From Clostridia bacterium (GTDB taxonomy: Bacteria > Bacillota > Clostridia > Oscillospirales > QAKW01): a stretch of 64,000 nt of DNA. Numbering within the stretch: position 1 is the stretch's first letter; every line of letters begins with the position of its first letter. The stretch is from positions 1 to 64,000 of the forward strand of contig JAFTZM010000005.1 in NCBI GenBank assembly GCA_017464525.1, read 5' to 3'. Both the position numbers and the translations under genes were made by a program. The notes below the pieces were generated by a model. It had not been told where the DNA came from. It saw only the letters and a list, made by a program, of their open reading frames with translations, and did not search any database. This document shows, piece by piece, positions 51,347 to 61,550 of this stretch.

Positions 51347-51800
51347 TGTTCACCGTCTGGTGGAGGAGCGTGCTTTGATTTTAGGCGGAGTGACCATTCC
51401 CTTTGAAAAAGGATTACTCGGTCATTCGGATGCGGATGTATTGACCCACGCATTAATGGACGCCATGTTGGGGGCTGCAGGTCTGGGCGATATCGGAAAG
51501 CATTTCCCTGATTCCGATCCTCAGTATAAAGGGATCAGCAGTCTGGAACTTTTGCGTCATGTGTGCAAGCTTCTGAAGGAAAAAGGCTATACCTTGCATA
51601 ATGCGGATGTTACGTTGATCGCTCAGCGCCCGAAGGTGGGCCCCTTTGTCCCTGAGATGCGGACCAATCTGGCAGAGGTTATCGGTTGCCCGGCTGATCG
51701 CTTGAATATCAAGGCAACTACCGAGGAAAAACTCGGCTTTACAGGAGAGGGTGCCGGTATGGCCTGCCATGCTGTCTGCCTGCTGGAGGAACATGGTTAA
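51324..51800 (+). CDS. ispF: 2-C-methyl-D-erythritol 2,4-cyclodiphosphate synthase
   Basis: Cyclises CDP-methylerythritol phosphate in the MEP pathway. The 158 residues are of normal length. The metal ligands are in GHGYDVHRL (D8, H10) and the following [26 protein letters not shown] (H, DAD). The [17 protein letters not shown] loop near the C-terminus is the family signature. The start is inside the ispD 3' end with GGAGG upstream. It overlaps the exonuclease gene by eight bases. Confidence 0.96.
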   Translation: MRIGHGYDVHRLVEERALILGGVTIPFEKGLLGHSDADVLTHALMDAMLGAAGLGDIGKHFPDSDPQYKGISSLELLRHVCKLLKEKGYTLHNADVTLIAQRPKVGPFVPEMRTNLAEVIGCPADRLNIKATTEEKLGFTGEGAGMACHAVCLLEEHG

Positions 51801-52329
51801 AAAGAAAACTGCAGATTTTAACTCCTTTGTCTGCTTCGATTTTGAAACCACCGGCCTGGATCGAGCGTCTAAGGTGATTGAGATCGGCGCTGTAAAGGTT
51901 AAAGACGGATATATGGTGGCACGCTACTCCTCCTTGGTAGATCCGGGGGTAGAAATTGAACCGATGATCACGAAGATCACCGGTATCACCAATGAAATGG
52001 TGGAAGGAAGGCCTACTATTGATCAATTGATGCCTTCCTTTTATGAGTTTACAGAAGGATTGACTTTGGTTGCTCATAACGCATCCTTTGATTGCCGTTT
52101 TTTGGAGCGTGATTCTCTTGCGGCGGGCTATCATTTTGATCACGATGTGTTTGATACCCTGAGTTTTGCCCGAAAGGTCATGCCCGGACTGCCATCTTAT
52201 AAGTTGACCGTTTTAACGGAATTACTCGGTATTCAGCAAAACGAGGCCCATCGGGCCTGGTGCGATGCCGAAGCTACTGCACGTTTGTATATGTATTTAA
52301 AAATGAAAGCTGCAAAAGGAGATTTATGA
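51793..52329 (+). CDS. DEDDh-type 3'-5' exonuclease (DnaQ-like)
   Basis: A 178-residue 3'-5' exonuclease of the DNA polymerase proofreading (epsilon/PolC) type. The three motifs are [12 protein letters not shown] (D16, E18), [14 protein letters not shown] and [13 protein letters not shown] (the DEDDh histidine and aspartate). Stand-alone proteins of this type act in DNA repair or RNA processing; which one cannot be told. The ATG at 51793 overlaps ispF, with CTGGAGGA just upstream. The next gene follows after one base. Confidence 0.9.
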   Translation: MVKKKTADFNSFVCFDFETTGLDRASKVIEIGAVKVKDGYMVARYSSLVDPGVEIEPMITKITGITNEMVEGRPTIDQLMPSFYEFTEGLTLVAHNASFDCRFLERDSLAAGYHFDHDVFDTLSFARKVMPGLPSYKLTVLTELLGIQQNEAHRAWCDAEATARLYMYLKMKAAKGDL

Positions 52330-52330
52330 A

Positions 52331-54418
52331 ATGGAGATTGCTCTTCCAAAATTAGGCAAAGCTGCTATTCCTTTAAAACATTTTCCCACTCGCTGCCATG
52401 CATTTATTTTTCGGGCCTGCGAGTATGTTCCTTACTCAAAAATTGCAGAAATTCTTGGTGTTGAGGAGCAAAAGGTGCGTCAGGCAGCTGCAGAGATGGG
52501 TCTGCCGGACTATGATCCAGGGAATCTATGGCTTACAAAAGGGTATATCACTATTATTAGAAGATTGTGGAATTTGCTGCCTTATGAGCAGCTTTTGCAA
52601 TTGCTGGATATGGATGCGCATACCTTTGCTGTTCTTTTGCGTGAGGATGATTTTCTGGATGTAAAGCTTGCCGATAAACCGGTCTGTGCGCCGGTGACCT
52701 GGCAGGAGCCGGATTCCGAGCAAAAGAAAAGATTGGCTGAAATCAAGAAGATCATGGAGGATCTGGAACTTTCCGGTGTGGAGCCTTTCAATTTCAATTT
52801 TGATGTGCCGGAATTGAAATTTCATGGCAAAGCAGTTTTTGATACACGGATGATCTATTCCTTTTCCGGATTGTATCAGAATGCTTTTGAGGTGGATAGC
52901 GGCGTATATTGCCCCGATGAGATGCTGGAGGCGTACAGCAAGCTGGGTGTAAACGGAGTGTGGACACAGGGGGTGTTATACCTACTCACAGAATTTCCCT
53001 TTGCACCGGAGCTTTCAGCCGGTTATGAGAAGCGTATTGCCCGTATGCGGGATTTTGCTGATCGTTTGGATCGGTATGGAATGAAATTGTATCTGTATAT
53101 CAATGAACCTCGTTCTATGCCTGAGTCATTTTATAATAAATTTCCTCATCTACGCGGGCATAGTCCGAAGTCTGATAAGGTGTGTCTTTGCACTTCGACC
53201 CGGGAGGTGCAGGATTATTTAAAAAATGGGATCGAAGCGCTCTGCAGGGCGGTCCCAAAACTCGGTGGCTTTTTTACGATCACCCGTTCCGAGAATCCTA
53301 CCAACTGTTATTCTCATTCGCTTCCTCCTGACCGTGCCAATAAACCCTGCACTTGTTCTCGCTGCAGTAAACGTTCTATGGGCGAGGTGATTGGTGAGGT
53401 GATCGGCTGTATCGCCGAAGGTGCTCATCGGGTGAGCGATAAAATCAAGGTGATGGCTTGGAGCTGGGCTTGGGGCGAAGATAACGCTGAGATCATTCGC
53501 CATCTTCCTAAAGATGTTGTTTTGCTCAGCCAAAGCGAACTGGCAGTTCCCTTTAATATAGGCGGAGTAGAGGGAACGGTCGTTGATTATTCCATGAGCA
53601 TCCCCGGCCCTGGGGAGCGTGCAAAAACGGAATGGAAGCTTGCCAAAGAGTGCGGTCTGGAAATCGGTGCAAAGGTTCAGATCAATACCACTTGGGAGTG
53701 CTCGACTGTGCCTGCCATGCCCGTATATCCGTCTATCGAAAGGCATATCTCGGATATTAAAAATGAAGGGGTGCAGCATCTTCTTTTGAGCTGGACCTTA
53801 GGTGGTTACCCCGGAAAAAGCATTGCTTATGCGGCAAAATATTTTTATGATAAATGTGAATTTCCGGCGGAAAATGAAACAGAGAAAAAAGCTGCGGAGA
53901 TCTTTTCTCAGGCATTCAAAGAATTTCCCTTCCATATTAAAACGCTGTATCGAGGCCCGCAGAATGCAGGCCCTTCAACGTTGCTTTTTGATGAGCCGAC
54001 AGGCTATGAGTCCACCATGACCTGTTTTGCCTACGATGACCTTGAGCATTGGTGCTCGATTTATCCGGTGGATGTGTTTGAGGCTCAGTTTGCAAAGCTT
54101 TGCTCCAAGTGGGAGGAGGGCCTTGAATTGCTGGCTGCTGAACCCGAAACAGAAACCGTCATCATGGCGCAGGCGGCATATTGTTTATTTAAGGCAAGTT
54201 TGAATCAGATTCGGTTTATTCGTGCCCGTGATTCGGGGGAGGCTGCTGTAATGCTTTCTGCTGCCCGGGAAGAACTTGCCATTACTGAAAAAATGCTTGC
54301 TCTGATGAATAACAATGCTGCTATCGGTTTCGAAGCGGCAAACCACTATTATTTTTCCAAGGGCCAGCTGGCGGAAAAGATCCTAAACTGTAAATATTTA
54401 ATCGAAAAATACAATTGA
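52331..54418 (+). CDS. Glycoside-hydrolase-like barrel with helix-turn-helix-like N-terminus
   Basis: A 695-residue cytoplasmic protein. Residues about 24-90 hold two helix-turn-helix-like repeats (YSKIAEILGVEEQKVRQAAAEMGL and YEQLLQLLDMDAHTFAVLL). From about 160 a (beta/alpha)-barrel-like region resembles sugar hydrolases (VNGVWTQGVLYLL, RYGMKLYLYINEPRSMP, GFFTITRSENPTNCYS, KVMAWSWAWGED). CTCSRCSKRS suggests a metal knot. The C-terminal part is helical. I cannot name the GH family or a catalytic pair. It follows the exonuclease by one base and precedes a GH78-like gene, so a role in sugar or glycoside turnover fits. Confidence 0.65.
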   Translation: MEIALPKLGKAAIPLKHFPTRCHAFIFRACEYVPYSKIAEILGVEEQKVRQAAAEMGLPDYDPGNLWLTKGYITIIRRLWNLLPYEQLLQLLDMDAHTFAVLLREDDFLDVKLADKPVCAPVTWQEPDSEQKKRLAEIKKIMEDLELSGVEPFNFNFDVPELKFHGKAVFDTRMIYSFSGLYQNAFEVDSGVYCPDEMLEAYSKLGVNGVWTQGVLYLLTEFPFAPELSAGYEKRIARMRDFADRLDRYGMKLYLYINEPRSMPESFYNKFPHLRGHSPKSDKVCLCTSTREVQDYLKNGIEALCRAVPKLGGFFTITRSENPTNCYSHSLPPDRANKPCTCSRCSKRSMGEVIGEVIGCIAEGAHRVSDKIKVMAWSWAWGEDNAEIIRHLPKDVVLLSQSELAVPFNIGGVEGTVVDYSMSIPGPGERAKTEWKLAKECGLEIGAKVQINTTWECSTVPAMPVYPSIERHISDIKNEGVQHLLLSWTLGGYPGKSIAYAAKYFYDKCEFPAENETEKKAAEIFSQAFKEFPFHIKTLYRGPQNAGPSTLLFDEPTGYESTMTCFAYDDLEHWCSIYPVDVFEAQFAKLCSKWEEGLELLAAEPETETVIMAQAAYCLFKASLNQIRFIRARDSGEAAVMLSAAREELAITEKMLALMNNNAAIGFEAANHYYFSKGQLAEKILNCKYLIEKYN

Positions 54419-54467
54419 TATTTAAAATATTATTGAGTATAATGGTGCCAAAAGGAGGCGGTGGAGC

Positions 54468-56522
54468 ATGATGTTAGACCGTGCAAATTGGATCTGGTTA
54501 TCCGATTGTAATGAAGTGAATTCCTATGTGGATTTTAAGCGTAATTTTAAATTGGAAAAAGATCGGTCCGTTGAAATTGAGATCAGTGTAGACGGTAACT
54601 ATGCGCTGTATCTGAATGACGTGTTTGTGAACAGCGGGCAGTATCCCGATTATCCGGAATATAAGGTTTATGATCGCCTGGATCTTTCCGGCGTTGCAAA
54701 GGAAGGGGATAATGAACTTTTGATTCGGGTTTGGTGGCCGGGAAAGGATCATTTTTCCTATCGTGTAGAGCAGCCGGGGCTTTTATATGCAGTTTTCAGT
54801 GGGGAAGAGGTTCTTGCTTTGAGCGATCGGAGCACGCAAGCCGCTTTGAACTGTGCTTTTCAAAATGGGGATATCTATTGTTTGACCGGTCAGCTGGGAT
54901 ACGGCTTTTCCTATGATGCCCGCAATGAGGGCGACGAAATTTTTGAGCCCGCCTGCATCGTGGAAAAAGGGGTAACATTATATCCTCGACCCATCAAAAA
55001 AGTGGATATTGGCGCTCGGGCTTGCTCAAAACTGATCAATTACGGCACATTTTCGGAGCGTCCCTGGGAATTTCCGGGGGAGCGGATGCAGTATGCTGCC
55101 CTTTCGGCAAAATACTGGGGCCCGGAAAGCGTTTGGAACGGAGAGTCCGGCACCATCTTTTCTGCGCCGGGGGACGATGGTATTTACCTGATCTTTGATC
55201 TTGGCTGCGAGCAGGTGGGGTTCGCCGATATCGAATTGGATCTTCCGGAGGATGCTTTGGTGCTTTGCGGCTACGGAGAGCATCTTTATGATTTGCGTGT
55301 ACGCACCTTTGTCGGAAGGCGAAATTTTGTTTTTTCATATCAGGGAAAGGCCGGAAAAAATCATTTCTTTATGCCGCTCCGTCGTTTGGGATTGCGGTAT
55401 CTGCAGCTGCACATTTATACACATTCTGTAAAGATGTATTATGCGGGAATTCGCCCCACGACCTATCCCTTGGCAGAGTATCCCATTGAGATCAAGGATC
55501 GGTTGCACCGTAAGATCTATGAGGTATGCATTCAAACGCTGCGGCATTGTATGCATGATCATTATGAGGACTCTCCTTGGCGGGAGCAGGGGCTTTATAC
55601 CATGGATTCCAGAAATGAGATGCTTTGCGGCTATGATATTTTCCATGAAACGGTATTTCCTAAGGCCTGCCTTCGCCTGATCGCTCTTTCGGTACGGGAG
55701 GATGGGCTTGCAGAGCTTTGCTCACCTGCCCGTGCTTCAATTACTATTCCGTCTTTTTCGGCGGCTTATTTGCTACAGCTATGGGACTATCTGGAATACA
55801 GCGGAGATCTTGATTTTATTCGTGAGATTCTTCCTTGTGCAGAAAAAATTGCAGAAGGATTTGTTAACCATATTGATCCTGAAACCGGCCTTTTGACCGC
55901 TTATACCGATAAGAAATACTGGAATTTTTATGAGTGGCAGGACGGTCTCAGCGGAAAGCACGGAGTGGAAGATTTGAATCTGCTGACCTATGATGCACCG
56001 CTTTGTGCATTTGTTTCTATGGCTTTTCAGGCCATGGAAAAAATATATCATGCTTTGGGTATGCAGGATCAGGCAGAGGCATATAAGGCATATTGGACTG
56101 CATTGAATCGCAAAACAGAAGAAACCTTCTGGAACGGAAAATGGTATAATACCTATAAAAATGTTCATTCCGGTACGCTTTCTCATGATTGCGAGCTGAC
56201 GCAGGCTTTAATGATCTGTTGCGGCGCCTGCCCGGAGAATAAGATCTCGGGGGTGCGTGAACTGCTGAAGGGCAAAGAAGCCTTGCTACCTGTTACCATT
56301 AGTTACAGTATCTTTAAGTATACAGCGATCATGACTGATCCTCAAAACTATGACTGGATGATGGATGATGTGGCGGAAATTTGGGGCAATATGCTTTTCA
56401 ATGGTGCTACGACCTTCTGGGAAACTGCAAAAGGTGCTTCTGATTTCCATAATGCGGGCAGCTTGTGCCATGGTTGGTCTGCAGTTCCTCTTCATCTTTA
56501 TCACAAATACGGCCGGCCATAA
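54468..56522 (+). CDS. GH78-like alpha-L-rhamnosidase family protein
   Basis: A 684-residue cytoplasmic protein. The N-terminal beta-domain has the typical ANWIWLSD opening and NYALYLNDVFVNSGQ. The (alpha/alpha)6 barrel from about 345 has HYEDSPWREQGLYTMDSRNEM, which carries the acidic general-acid region of GH78, and late GATTFWET and SLCHGWSAVP motifs. The length is shorter than many multidomain rhamnosidases. Hydrolysis of terminal alpha-L-rhamnosides is expected; the absence of a signal peptide implies intracellular oligosaccharides. It lies 50 bases after the preceding glycosidase-like gene with AAAGGAGG. Confidence 0.85.
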   Translation: MMLDRANWIWLSDCNEVNSYVDFKRNFKLEKDRSVEIEISVDGNYALYLNDVFVNSGQYPDYPEYKVYDRLDLSGVAKEGDNELLIRVWWPGKDHFSYRVEQPGLLYAVFSGEEVLALSDRSTQAALNCAFQNGDIYCLTGQLGYGFSYDARNEGDEIFEPACIVEKGVTLYPRPIKKVDIGARACSKLINYGTFSERPWEFPGERMQYAALSAKYWGPESVWNGESGTIFSAPGDDGIYLIFDLGCEQVGFADIELDLPEDALVLCGYGEHLYDLRVRTFVGRRNFVFSYQGKAGKNHFFMPLRRLGLRYLQLHIYTHSVKMYYAGIRPTTYPLAEYPIEIKDRLHRKIYEVCIQTLRHCMHDHYEDSPWREQGLYTMDSRNEMLCGYDIFHETVFPKACLRLIALSVREDGLAELCSPARASITIPSFSAAYLLQLWDYLEYSGDLDFIREILPCAEKIAEGFVNHIDPETGLLTAYTDKKYWNFYEWQDGLSGKHGVEDLNLLTYDAPLCAFVSMAFQAMEKIYHALGMQDQAEAYKAYWTALNRKTEETFWNGKWYNTYKNVHSGTLSHDCELTQALMICCGACPENKISGVRELLKGKEALLPVTISYSIFKYTAIMTDPQNYDWMMDDVAEIWGNMLFNGATTFWETAKGASDFHNAGSLCHGWSAVPLHLYHKYGRP

Positions 56523-56526
56523 AAAC

Positions 56527-56558
56527 AAAAGGGACTCATTTGAGTCCCTTAATTTTTT
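56527..56558. terminator. Bidirectional terminator between GH78-like gene and asnS
   Basis: A 10-bp perfect stem (aagggactca / tgagtccctt) with a 2-base loop (TT), followed by AATTTTTT on the plus strand and by TTTGTTTTT on the minus strand. Confidence 0.88.
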
Positions 56559-57948
56559 ACAGCTCGCAGTTATTAACGGTTCTGGGGAAGGGGATAACAT
56601 CGCGGATGTTGCCCATTCCGGTCAAATACATGACGCACCGCTCGAATCCAAGGCCAAAGCCCGCGTGGCGGGTGGAGCCGTACTTTCGCAGGTCCATATA
56701 GAAACCGTAATCTTCCTCGTTGAGGTTCAATTCCTGCAATCTTTTTTGCAGTAATTCATAGTTATCCTCACGCTGGCTGCCCCCGATGATCTCGCCGATA
56801 CCGGGAACCAAGCAGTCCATTGCAGCAACAGTCTTTCCGTCCTCGTTAAGCTTCATATAGAAAGCTTTGATCTCCTTGGGATAATCCGTTACAAATACAG
56901 GGCGCTTGAATACAACCTCGGTCAGGTAACGCTCATGCTCGGTCTGCAGATCACTGCCCCAATGAACAGGATAATCAAACTGATCATTGTTCTTTTCCAG
57001 AATTTCAATGGCTTCCGTATAGGTTACATGGCCAAAATCGTTTTCCAGAACGTTGTTCAGACGATCGATCAGGCCGGGATCGATAAATTGATTGAAAAAT
57101 TGCATCTCTTCCGGTGCATTTTCCATGACATAGCGAATAATATATTTCAGCATACTTTCTGCCAGGATCATATCATCCTTTAGATCGGCAAAGGCGATCT
57201 CGGGCTCGATCATCCAGAATTCAGCTGCATGGCGGGTCGTGTTAGAATTCTCTGCACGGAAGGTGGGACCGAAGGTGTAGATATTTTTAAAGGCTTGGGC
57301 GTAGGTTTCGCCGTTTAATTGGCCGGAAACGGTCAGATTTGTTACTTTATTGAAAAAGTCCTTGCTGTTATCGACTTTGCCGTCTTCTGTGAGGGGAAGA
57401 TTTTCAAGATCCAGGGTGGTGACCCGGAACATTTCGCCGGCACCTTCGCAGTCGCTGCCGGTAATCAAGGGAGTATGCACGTAAATAAAGTTACGTTCAT
57501 TGAAAAACTTATGGATGGCATAGGCTGCCAAGGAACGAACACGAAAAACAGCCTGGAAGGTATTGGTGCGGGCACGCAAATGAGGAATAGTGCGAAGATA
57601 TTCCAGACTATGGCGTTTTTTTTGCAGGGGATAATCCGGGGTAGAGGGGCCTTCCACTTCAACCTGATCTGCCTGGATCTCAAAGGGTTGCTTGGAATTG
57701 GGGGTTTCTACCAATGTTCCGGTCACCACCAGGGCGGTGCCTACATTAATTTTGGAAAGATCCGCAAAGTTATTCAGCTTATCGCTGTATACGACCTGCA
57801 GAGGCTCAAAAAAGGTGCCGTCGTTCAAAACCAGAAAACCGAAGTTTTTGGATCCGCGGTTGGAGCGTACCCAGCCTCCGACGGTTACAGTCTTACCGAT
57901 ATATTCTTCTTTGCTTCGAAAAAGACTTTTGATTTCTGTCAGTTTCAT
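56557..57948 (-). CDS. asnS: Asparagine-tRNA ligase
   Basis: Charges tRNA-Asn. The 463 residues have the N-terminal OB-fold anticodon domain ([21 protein letters not shown]), then class II motifs: motif 1/2 region ([21 protein letters not shown]) and motif 3 ([15 protein letters not shown]). The AsnRS rather than AspRS group is indicated by overall layout and by [11 protein letters not shown]. Direct charging means Asn-tRNA need not come from transamidation. The start site is fixed by the family N-terminus; no T-box leader is visible. Confidence 0.95.
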   Translation of the reverse strand: MKLTEIKSLFRSKEEYIGKTVTVGGWVRSNRGSKNFGFLVLNDGTFFEPLQVVYSDKLNNFADLSKINVGTALVVTGTLVETPNSKQPFEIQADQVEVEGPSTPDYPLQKKRHSLEYLRTIPHLRARTNTFQAVFRVRSLAAYAIHKFFNERNFIYVHTPLITGSDCEGAGEMFRVTTLDLENLPLTEDGKVDNSKDFFNKVTNLTVSGQLNGETYAQAFKNIYTFGPTFRAENSNTTRHAAEFWMIEPEIAFADLKDDMILAESMLKYIIRYVMENAPEEMQFFNQFIDPGLIDRLNNVLENDFGHVTYTEAIEILEKNNDQFDYPVHWGSDLQTEHERYLTEVVFKRPVFVTDYPKEIKAFYMKLNEDGKTVAAMDCLVPGIGEIIGGSQREDNYELLQKRLQELNLNEEDYGFYMDLRKYGSTRHAGFGLGFERCVMYLTGMGNIRDVIPFPRTVNNCEL

Positions 57949-57982
57949 GAATATTTCCCTTCTTCGTCAAAATGATGCAGAT

Positions 57983-58011
57983 ATTGTAACATATTACTGA
58001 AAAAAATTCAA
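57983..58011 (-). promoter_or_regulatory. Promoter of asnS
   Basis: On the minus strand, TTGAAT (58011-58006) and TACAAT (57988-57983) with a 17-base spacer. Confidence 0.75.
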
Positions 58012-58056
58012 TCTTTATTTTATTTAAAGAAGTTTTTCGAATTACACATCTTTAAA

Positions 58057-58077
58057 TTGTCCTCTTCAGGAGGACAA
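58057..58077. promoter_or_regulatory. 8-bp-arm inverted repeat upstream of livJ
   Basis: ttgtcctc-ttcag-gaggacaa, 99 bases upstream of the livJ -35, in the divergent asnS-livJ gap. It may be a regulator site or a small hairpin. Confidence 0.4.
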
Positions 58078-58175
58078 ATGTTGGTGATTTGCATAAAAAA
58101 TATTCATAAAACTGATCAATAATCCCACAGTTGTTGTTAATGTTAAACAAGATTTTGGGAATTGTTTTTCACTTC

Positions 58176-58204
58176 TTGAATTATTTTGCCAAAGGGAGTA
58201 TAAT
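58176..58204 (+). promoter_or_regulatory. Promoter of livJ
   Basis: TTGAAT (58176-58181) and consensus TATAAT (58199-58204) with a 17-base spacer, 34 bases before the ATG. Confidence 0.8.
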
Positions 58205-58238
58205 TTAATTATCATTCTACTATATAGGAGGATTTACC

Positions 58239-59423
58239 ATGAACAGAATGAAAAAAGTAATAGCTTTGGTTATGGTTCTGCTGCTTGCTTGTACGATGCT
58301 GGCAGGCTGTGGTTCCAACAGTGACGAAAAGGTCATCAAGATCGGTATTTTCGAGCCGGGCACTGGCGAGAATGCCGGCGGCGGTAAGCAGGAAGTACTT
58401 GGTATCCGCTATGCCCATTCTATGGTTCCCGAAGTTACCATCGGTGGCGAGACCTACAAGATCGAACTGGTTGAAGTAGATAATCAATCCGATCCTGCAA
58501 AGGCTCCTTCCGCTGCTCAGCAGTTGGTATCCAAGAAGGTATCTGTTGTTCTTGGTACATATGGCTCTGCCTGCGCCATTGCAGCCGGCTCCATTTTTGC
58601 TGATAACAAGATCCCCGCTATCGGTTGCTCCTGCACCAATCCCCAGGTAACTGCCGAGAATGATTACTATTTCCGTGTATGCTTCCTTGATCCCTTCCAG
58701 GGTACCGTTATGGCAAACCTGGCTTTGGAGCAGGGCTGCAAAAAGGTTGGTGTGTTGACTCAGGCCGGTGATGATTACTCTGTTGGTCTCGGTGCTTACT
58801 TTAAGGAAGCCTTTGAGAATGCCGGCGGTACTGTTGTGGAAGCCAGCTTCCAGACCGGTGAGACTGATTTCAGCGCCATCGTTTCCAACTTCGCTGATTG
58901 TGACGGTGTGTTCGCCCCCTCTTCCATTGAGACTGGTCCTCTGATCATCAAACAGATCCGTGCAGCTAACAAAAATTGCATCATCATGGGGAGTGATACC
59001 TGGGAGAACGGTAAAGTAATCGAGAACTCCGGCGATGCCGCTACCGATGTTTACTTCTCCACCTTCTTTGATGAGAACGATGAAAGCAATCCTGCCGGTA
59101 AGGATTTTGTTACCGGTTACAAGGCTTGGTTGAATGCCAGCAATGATAACCTGACCAACAATGGCGGCGACGATACTGTTGCAGCAGTTTCTGCTTTGGG
59201 TTATGATGCTTACATGGCTGCTATCGAGGCCATCAAGGCTGCTGATTCTGCAGACGGTACTGCTATTCGCGATGCTTTGAAGGGTGTTGAGATGGATGGC
59301 GTTACCGGTGCCCTTTCCTTTGATGAGAAGGGTGATGCCGAAAAGGATATGGCATACATCAAGACCATCGATGTTGCTACCGGCACCTTTAAGTTCCTGA
59401 AGACTCAGACCATCGCTGAGTAA
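58239..59423 (+). CDS. livJ: Branched-chain amino acid ABC transporter substrate-binding lipoprotein
   Basis: Periplasm-equivalent binding protein anchored as a lipoprotein: signal peptide 1-23 with lipobox LAGC, cysteine 24. The mature part has the type I periplasmic fold of Leu/Ile/Val-binding proteins (IKIGIFEPGTG, VDNQSDPAKAPSAAQQLVSKK, SCTNPQV, YYFRVCFLDPFQGT, GVLTQAGDDYSVGLG). The 394-residue length is normal. AGGAGG precedes the ATG. A terminator lies between livJ and livH, which keeps the binding protein in excess over the membrane subunits. Confidence 0.92.
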   Translation: MNRMKKVIALVMVLLLACTMLAGCGSNSDEKVIKIGIFEPGTGENAGGGKQEVLGIRYAHSMVPEVTIGGETYKIELVEVDNQSDPAKAPSAAQQLVSKKVSVVLGTYGSACAIAAGSIFADNKIPAIGCSCTNPQVTAENDYYFRVCFLDPFQGTVMANLALEQGCKKVGVLTQAGDDYSVGLGAYFKEAFENAGGTVVEASFQTGETDFSAIVSNFADCDGVFAPSSIETGPLIIKQIRAANKNCIIMGSDTWENGKVIENSGDAATDVYFSTFFDENDESNPAGKDFVTGYKAWLNASNDNLTNNGGDDTVAAVSALGYDAYMAAIEAIKAADSADGTAIRDALKGVEMDGVTGALSFDEKGDAEKDMAYIKTIDVATGTFKFLKTQTIAE

Positions 59424-59445
59424 TTTCACTTCTCGCTGATTTAAG

Positions 59446-59479
59446 GTAGTGGGGAGCCGCAAGCTCCCCGCTACTTTTT
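59446..59479 (+). terminator. Terminator/attenuator between livJ and livH
   Basis: A 12-bp stem (gtagtggggagc / gctccccgctac, one T-G pair) with loop CGCAA and TTTTT. The 96 bases from it to livH hold further short dyads (near 59514 and 59540) but no convincing promoter. Confidence 0.85.
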
Positions 59480-59575
59480 AGCATTTCTATGGGACGGATG
59501 ATTGAAGCATTGGCTTGAAGCTCTTCGAGCCTGTGGTTCAGTCATTCGGCTGAAAACTATTTTGGAGGTTGCGTT

Positions 59576-60460
59576 ATGACGAACTATGTCCAGCTGCTGC
59601 TTTCGGGTATTGCAGTCGGCAGTCTGTATGCTTTGATCGCAATCGGCTATACCATGGTATACGGTATTTTGCGATTGATCAACTTCGCCCACGGCGATAT
59701 GTTTATGATGGCGGGTTTCTTTTTGATTTATATTGCTGCTGTCCCGCATATGCCCATCTGGGGCGCTTTGCTCCTTACGATCCTACTCACGGTAGTTTTG
59801 GGCTTTATGATCGAACGCTGCGCTTATAAGCCGCTTCGCTCTGCACCCAGAATGTCCGTTATGATTTCTGCCATCGGTGTTTCCTATTTGCTTCAAAACT
59901 TTGCTACATACTTTACCGGCGGCCTTGCGCAGGCTTATCCTGAAATTCCTCTGATCTCCAAGAAGATCGAGATTTTCGGTGTTTCCACAAAACTGATCAC
60001 CATCATTACACCGATTCTGACCATCGTCCTGGTTCTGGCGTTGGTTACTTTGATCAAGTTTACCAAGATCGGTATGGCGATGCGTGCAGTATCCAAGGAT
60101 TTTGAAACCTCTCAGCTGATGGGGATCAAGATCAACAGCGTTATCAGTATGACCTTTATCATCGGCTCTTTCCTCGCTGCTGTTGGATCCATCATGTATT
60201 TTTCCTATTATGAGCAGGTCAGCCCTACTATCGGCGCTATGCCCGGCCTGAAGGCTTTTGTGGCGGCAGTATTTGGCGGAATTGGTTCTATTCCGGGAGC
60301 TGTGATCGGCGCTTATATCATTGGTATTTGTGAAAACTTTATTAAGAGTTACCCTGTAATTGCTGATCTGAGCAATGCATTTACCTTTGTTCTTTTAATT
60401 GTTATTTTGATCTTTAAGCCGAACGGTCTGTTCGGAGAAAAACTTTCGGAGAAGGTGTAA
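59576..60460 (+). CDS. livH: Branched-chain amino acid ABC transporter permease LivH
   Basis: Membrane subunit of the Liv/HAA-type importer, 294 residues with about eight spans. The opening YVQLLLSGIAVGSLYALIAIGYTMVYG and the LRLINFAHGDMFMM segment are the family signature, as is the cytoplasmic coupling region (AVSKDFETSQLMGIKINSVISMTF). GGAGG precedes the ATG. livM follows after three bases. Confidence 0.95.
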   Translation: MTNYVQLLLSGIAVGSLYALIAIGYTMVYGILRLINFAHGDMFMMAGFFLIYIAAVPHMPIWGALLLTILLTVVLGFMIERCAYKPLRSAPRMSVMISAIGVSYLLQNFATYFTGGLAQAYPEIPLISKKIEIFGVSTKLITIITPILTIVLVLALVTLIKFTKIGMAMRAVSKDFETSQLMGIKINSVISMTFIIGSFLAAVGSIMYFSYYEQVSPTIGAMPGLKAFVAAVFGGIGSIPGAVIGAYIIGICENFIKSYPVIADLSNAFTFVLLIVILIFKPNGLFGEKLSEKV

Positions 60461-60463
60461 GCG

Positions 60464-61549
60464 ATGAAAAAGAATACAAAAATTTTGGCATCGCTGATCC
60501 TTGCGGCGGTGTTCCTCGGTTTATTGATTTTTATTGATAATTCTTCCCTGAAGAATTCCATGCTTTCTACCTGCCTGCAAAAGGGTGCTATTTATGCTCT
60601 GGTTGCGGTTTCTATGAACCTGCTGAACGGGTTCACAGGCCTGTTCTCTTTAGGTCAGGCCGGCTTTATGCTGATCGGTGCATACACCTACGGTATTCTA
60701 ACCATTCCTGTTACCAGCCGTGGCTCTGTATACCAGTATTTTGACGGCGGTCTGGTTCAGTTCTCCATTCCCGTAATTCCTGCCATTATTTTGGCCGGTA
60801 TTATGGCAGCCTGCTTTGCGGCTTTGATCGGATTGCCTGTATTAAAGCTGAAAAGCGACTATCTGGCCATCGCTACTCTGGGATTTGCGGAAATTATCCG
60901 TGCATTGATCCAGTGGAAGCAGATCGCTCCCCTGACCAATGGATCTAATATGCTGCGAGCATTTCCTACCTATGATACGATCCTATTTCCTTTTATCATC
61001 TCTGCGATCTGTATTGCAATCATCGTATTACTGATCCGCTCCTCTTATGGACGTGCTTTTAAAGCGATCCGTGAAGATGAGATCGCTGCAGAAGCAATGG
61101 GTGTTAACCTTTTTAAGCATAAGATGATGAGTTTTGTGATCAGTTCCTTCTTTGCCGGCATCGGCGGTGCTTTATTGGCTATGTTCCAAGCCAGCGTGCA
61201 GGCGAAAGCCTTTACCTCTGCTATGACCTATGAGATCCTTTTGATCGTGGTGATCGGCGGTATTGGTTCTATTACCGGCAGTATTATTGCATCCTTCCTC
61301 TTTGTTGGCTGCATGGAGTGGTGGCTGCGTTTCCTGGATGAGGTTCATTATATCGGTGATTTTAAGGTTCCCTTCCTGCGCACCGGTTTCCGGATGGTGG
61401 TATTCTCCATCGTCATTATGATTATTGTTCTTTTCTGGCGTAAAGGTATTATGGGGAATAAAGAGTTTTCGTGGGATGCCATTGCAAAATTCTTTAAAGA
61501 TCCCTTTGGTCTTGTGAGTAAGAAAAAGAAGAAAGGGGAGGTAAAGTAA
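60464..61549 (+). CDS. livM: Branched-chain amino acid ABC transporter permease LivM
   Basis: Second membrane subunit of the importer, 361 residues. Family motifs are YALVAVSMNLLNGFTGLFSLGQAGFMLIGAY, KLKSDYLAIATLGFAEIIRAL and the coupling loop AFKAIREDEIAAEAMGVNLFKHKMMSF. Several spans follow, and a basic tail (KKKKKGEVK) lies in the cytoplasm. The start follows AAGGTG. livG begins two bases after the stop. Confidence 0.95.
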   Translation: MKKNTKILASLILAAVFLGLLIFIDNSSLKNSMLSTCLQKGAIYALVAVSMNLLNGFTGLFSLGQAGFMLIGAYTYGILTIPVTSRGSVYQYFDGGLVQFSIPVIPAIILAGIMAACFAALIGLPVLKLKSDYLAIATLGFAEIIRALIQWKQIAPLTNGSNMLRAFPTYDTILFPFIISAICIAIIVLLIRSSYGRAFKAIREDEIAAEAMGVNLFKHKMMSFVISSFFAGIGGALLAMFQASVQAKAFTSAMTYEILLIVVIGGIGSITGSIIASFLFVGCMEWWLRFLDEVHYIGDFKVPFLRTGFRMVVFSIVIMIIVLFWRKGIMGNKEFSWDAIAKFFKDPFGLVSKKKKKGEVK

Positions 61550-61550
61550 A

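Noticed and set aside
58057..58077. T-box or other riboswitch in the asnS-livJ gap
   Set aside because: Only one short dyad is present; no T-box core or other aptamer pattern could be recognised.
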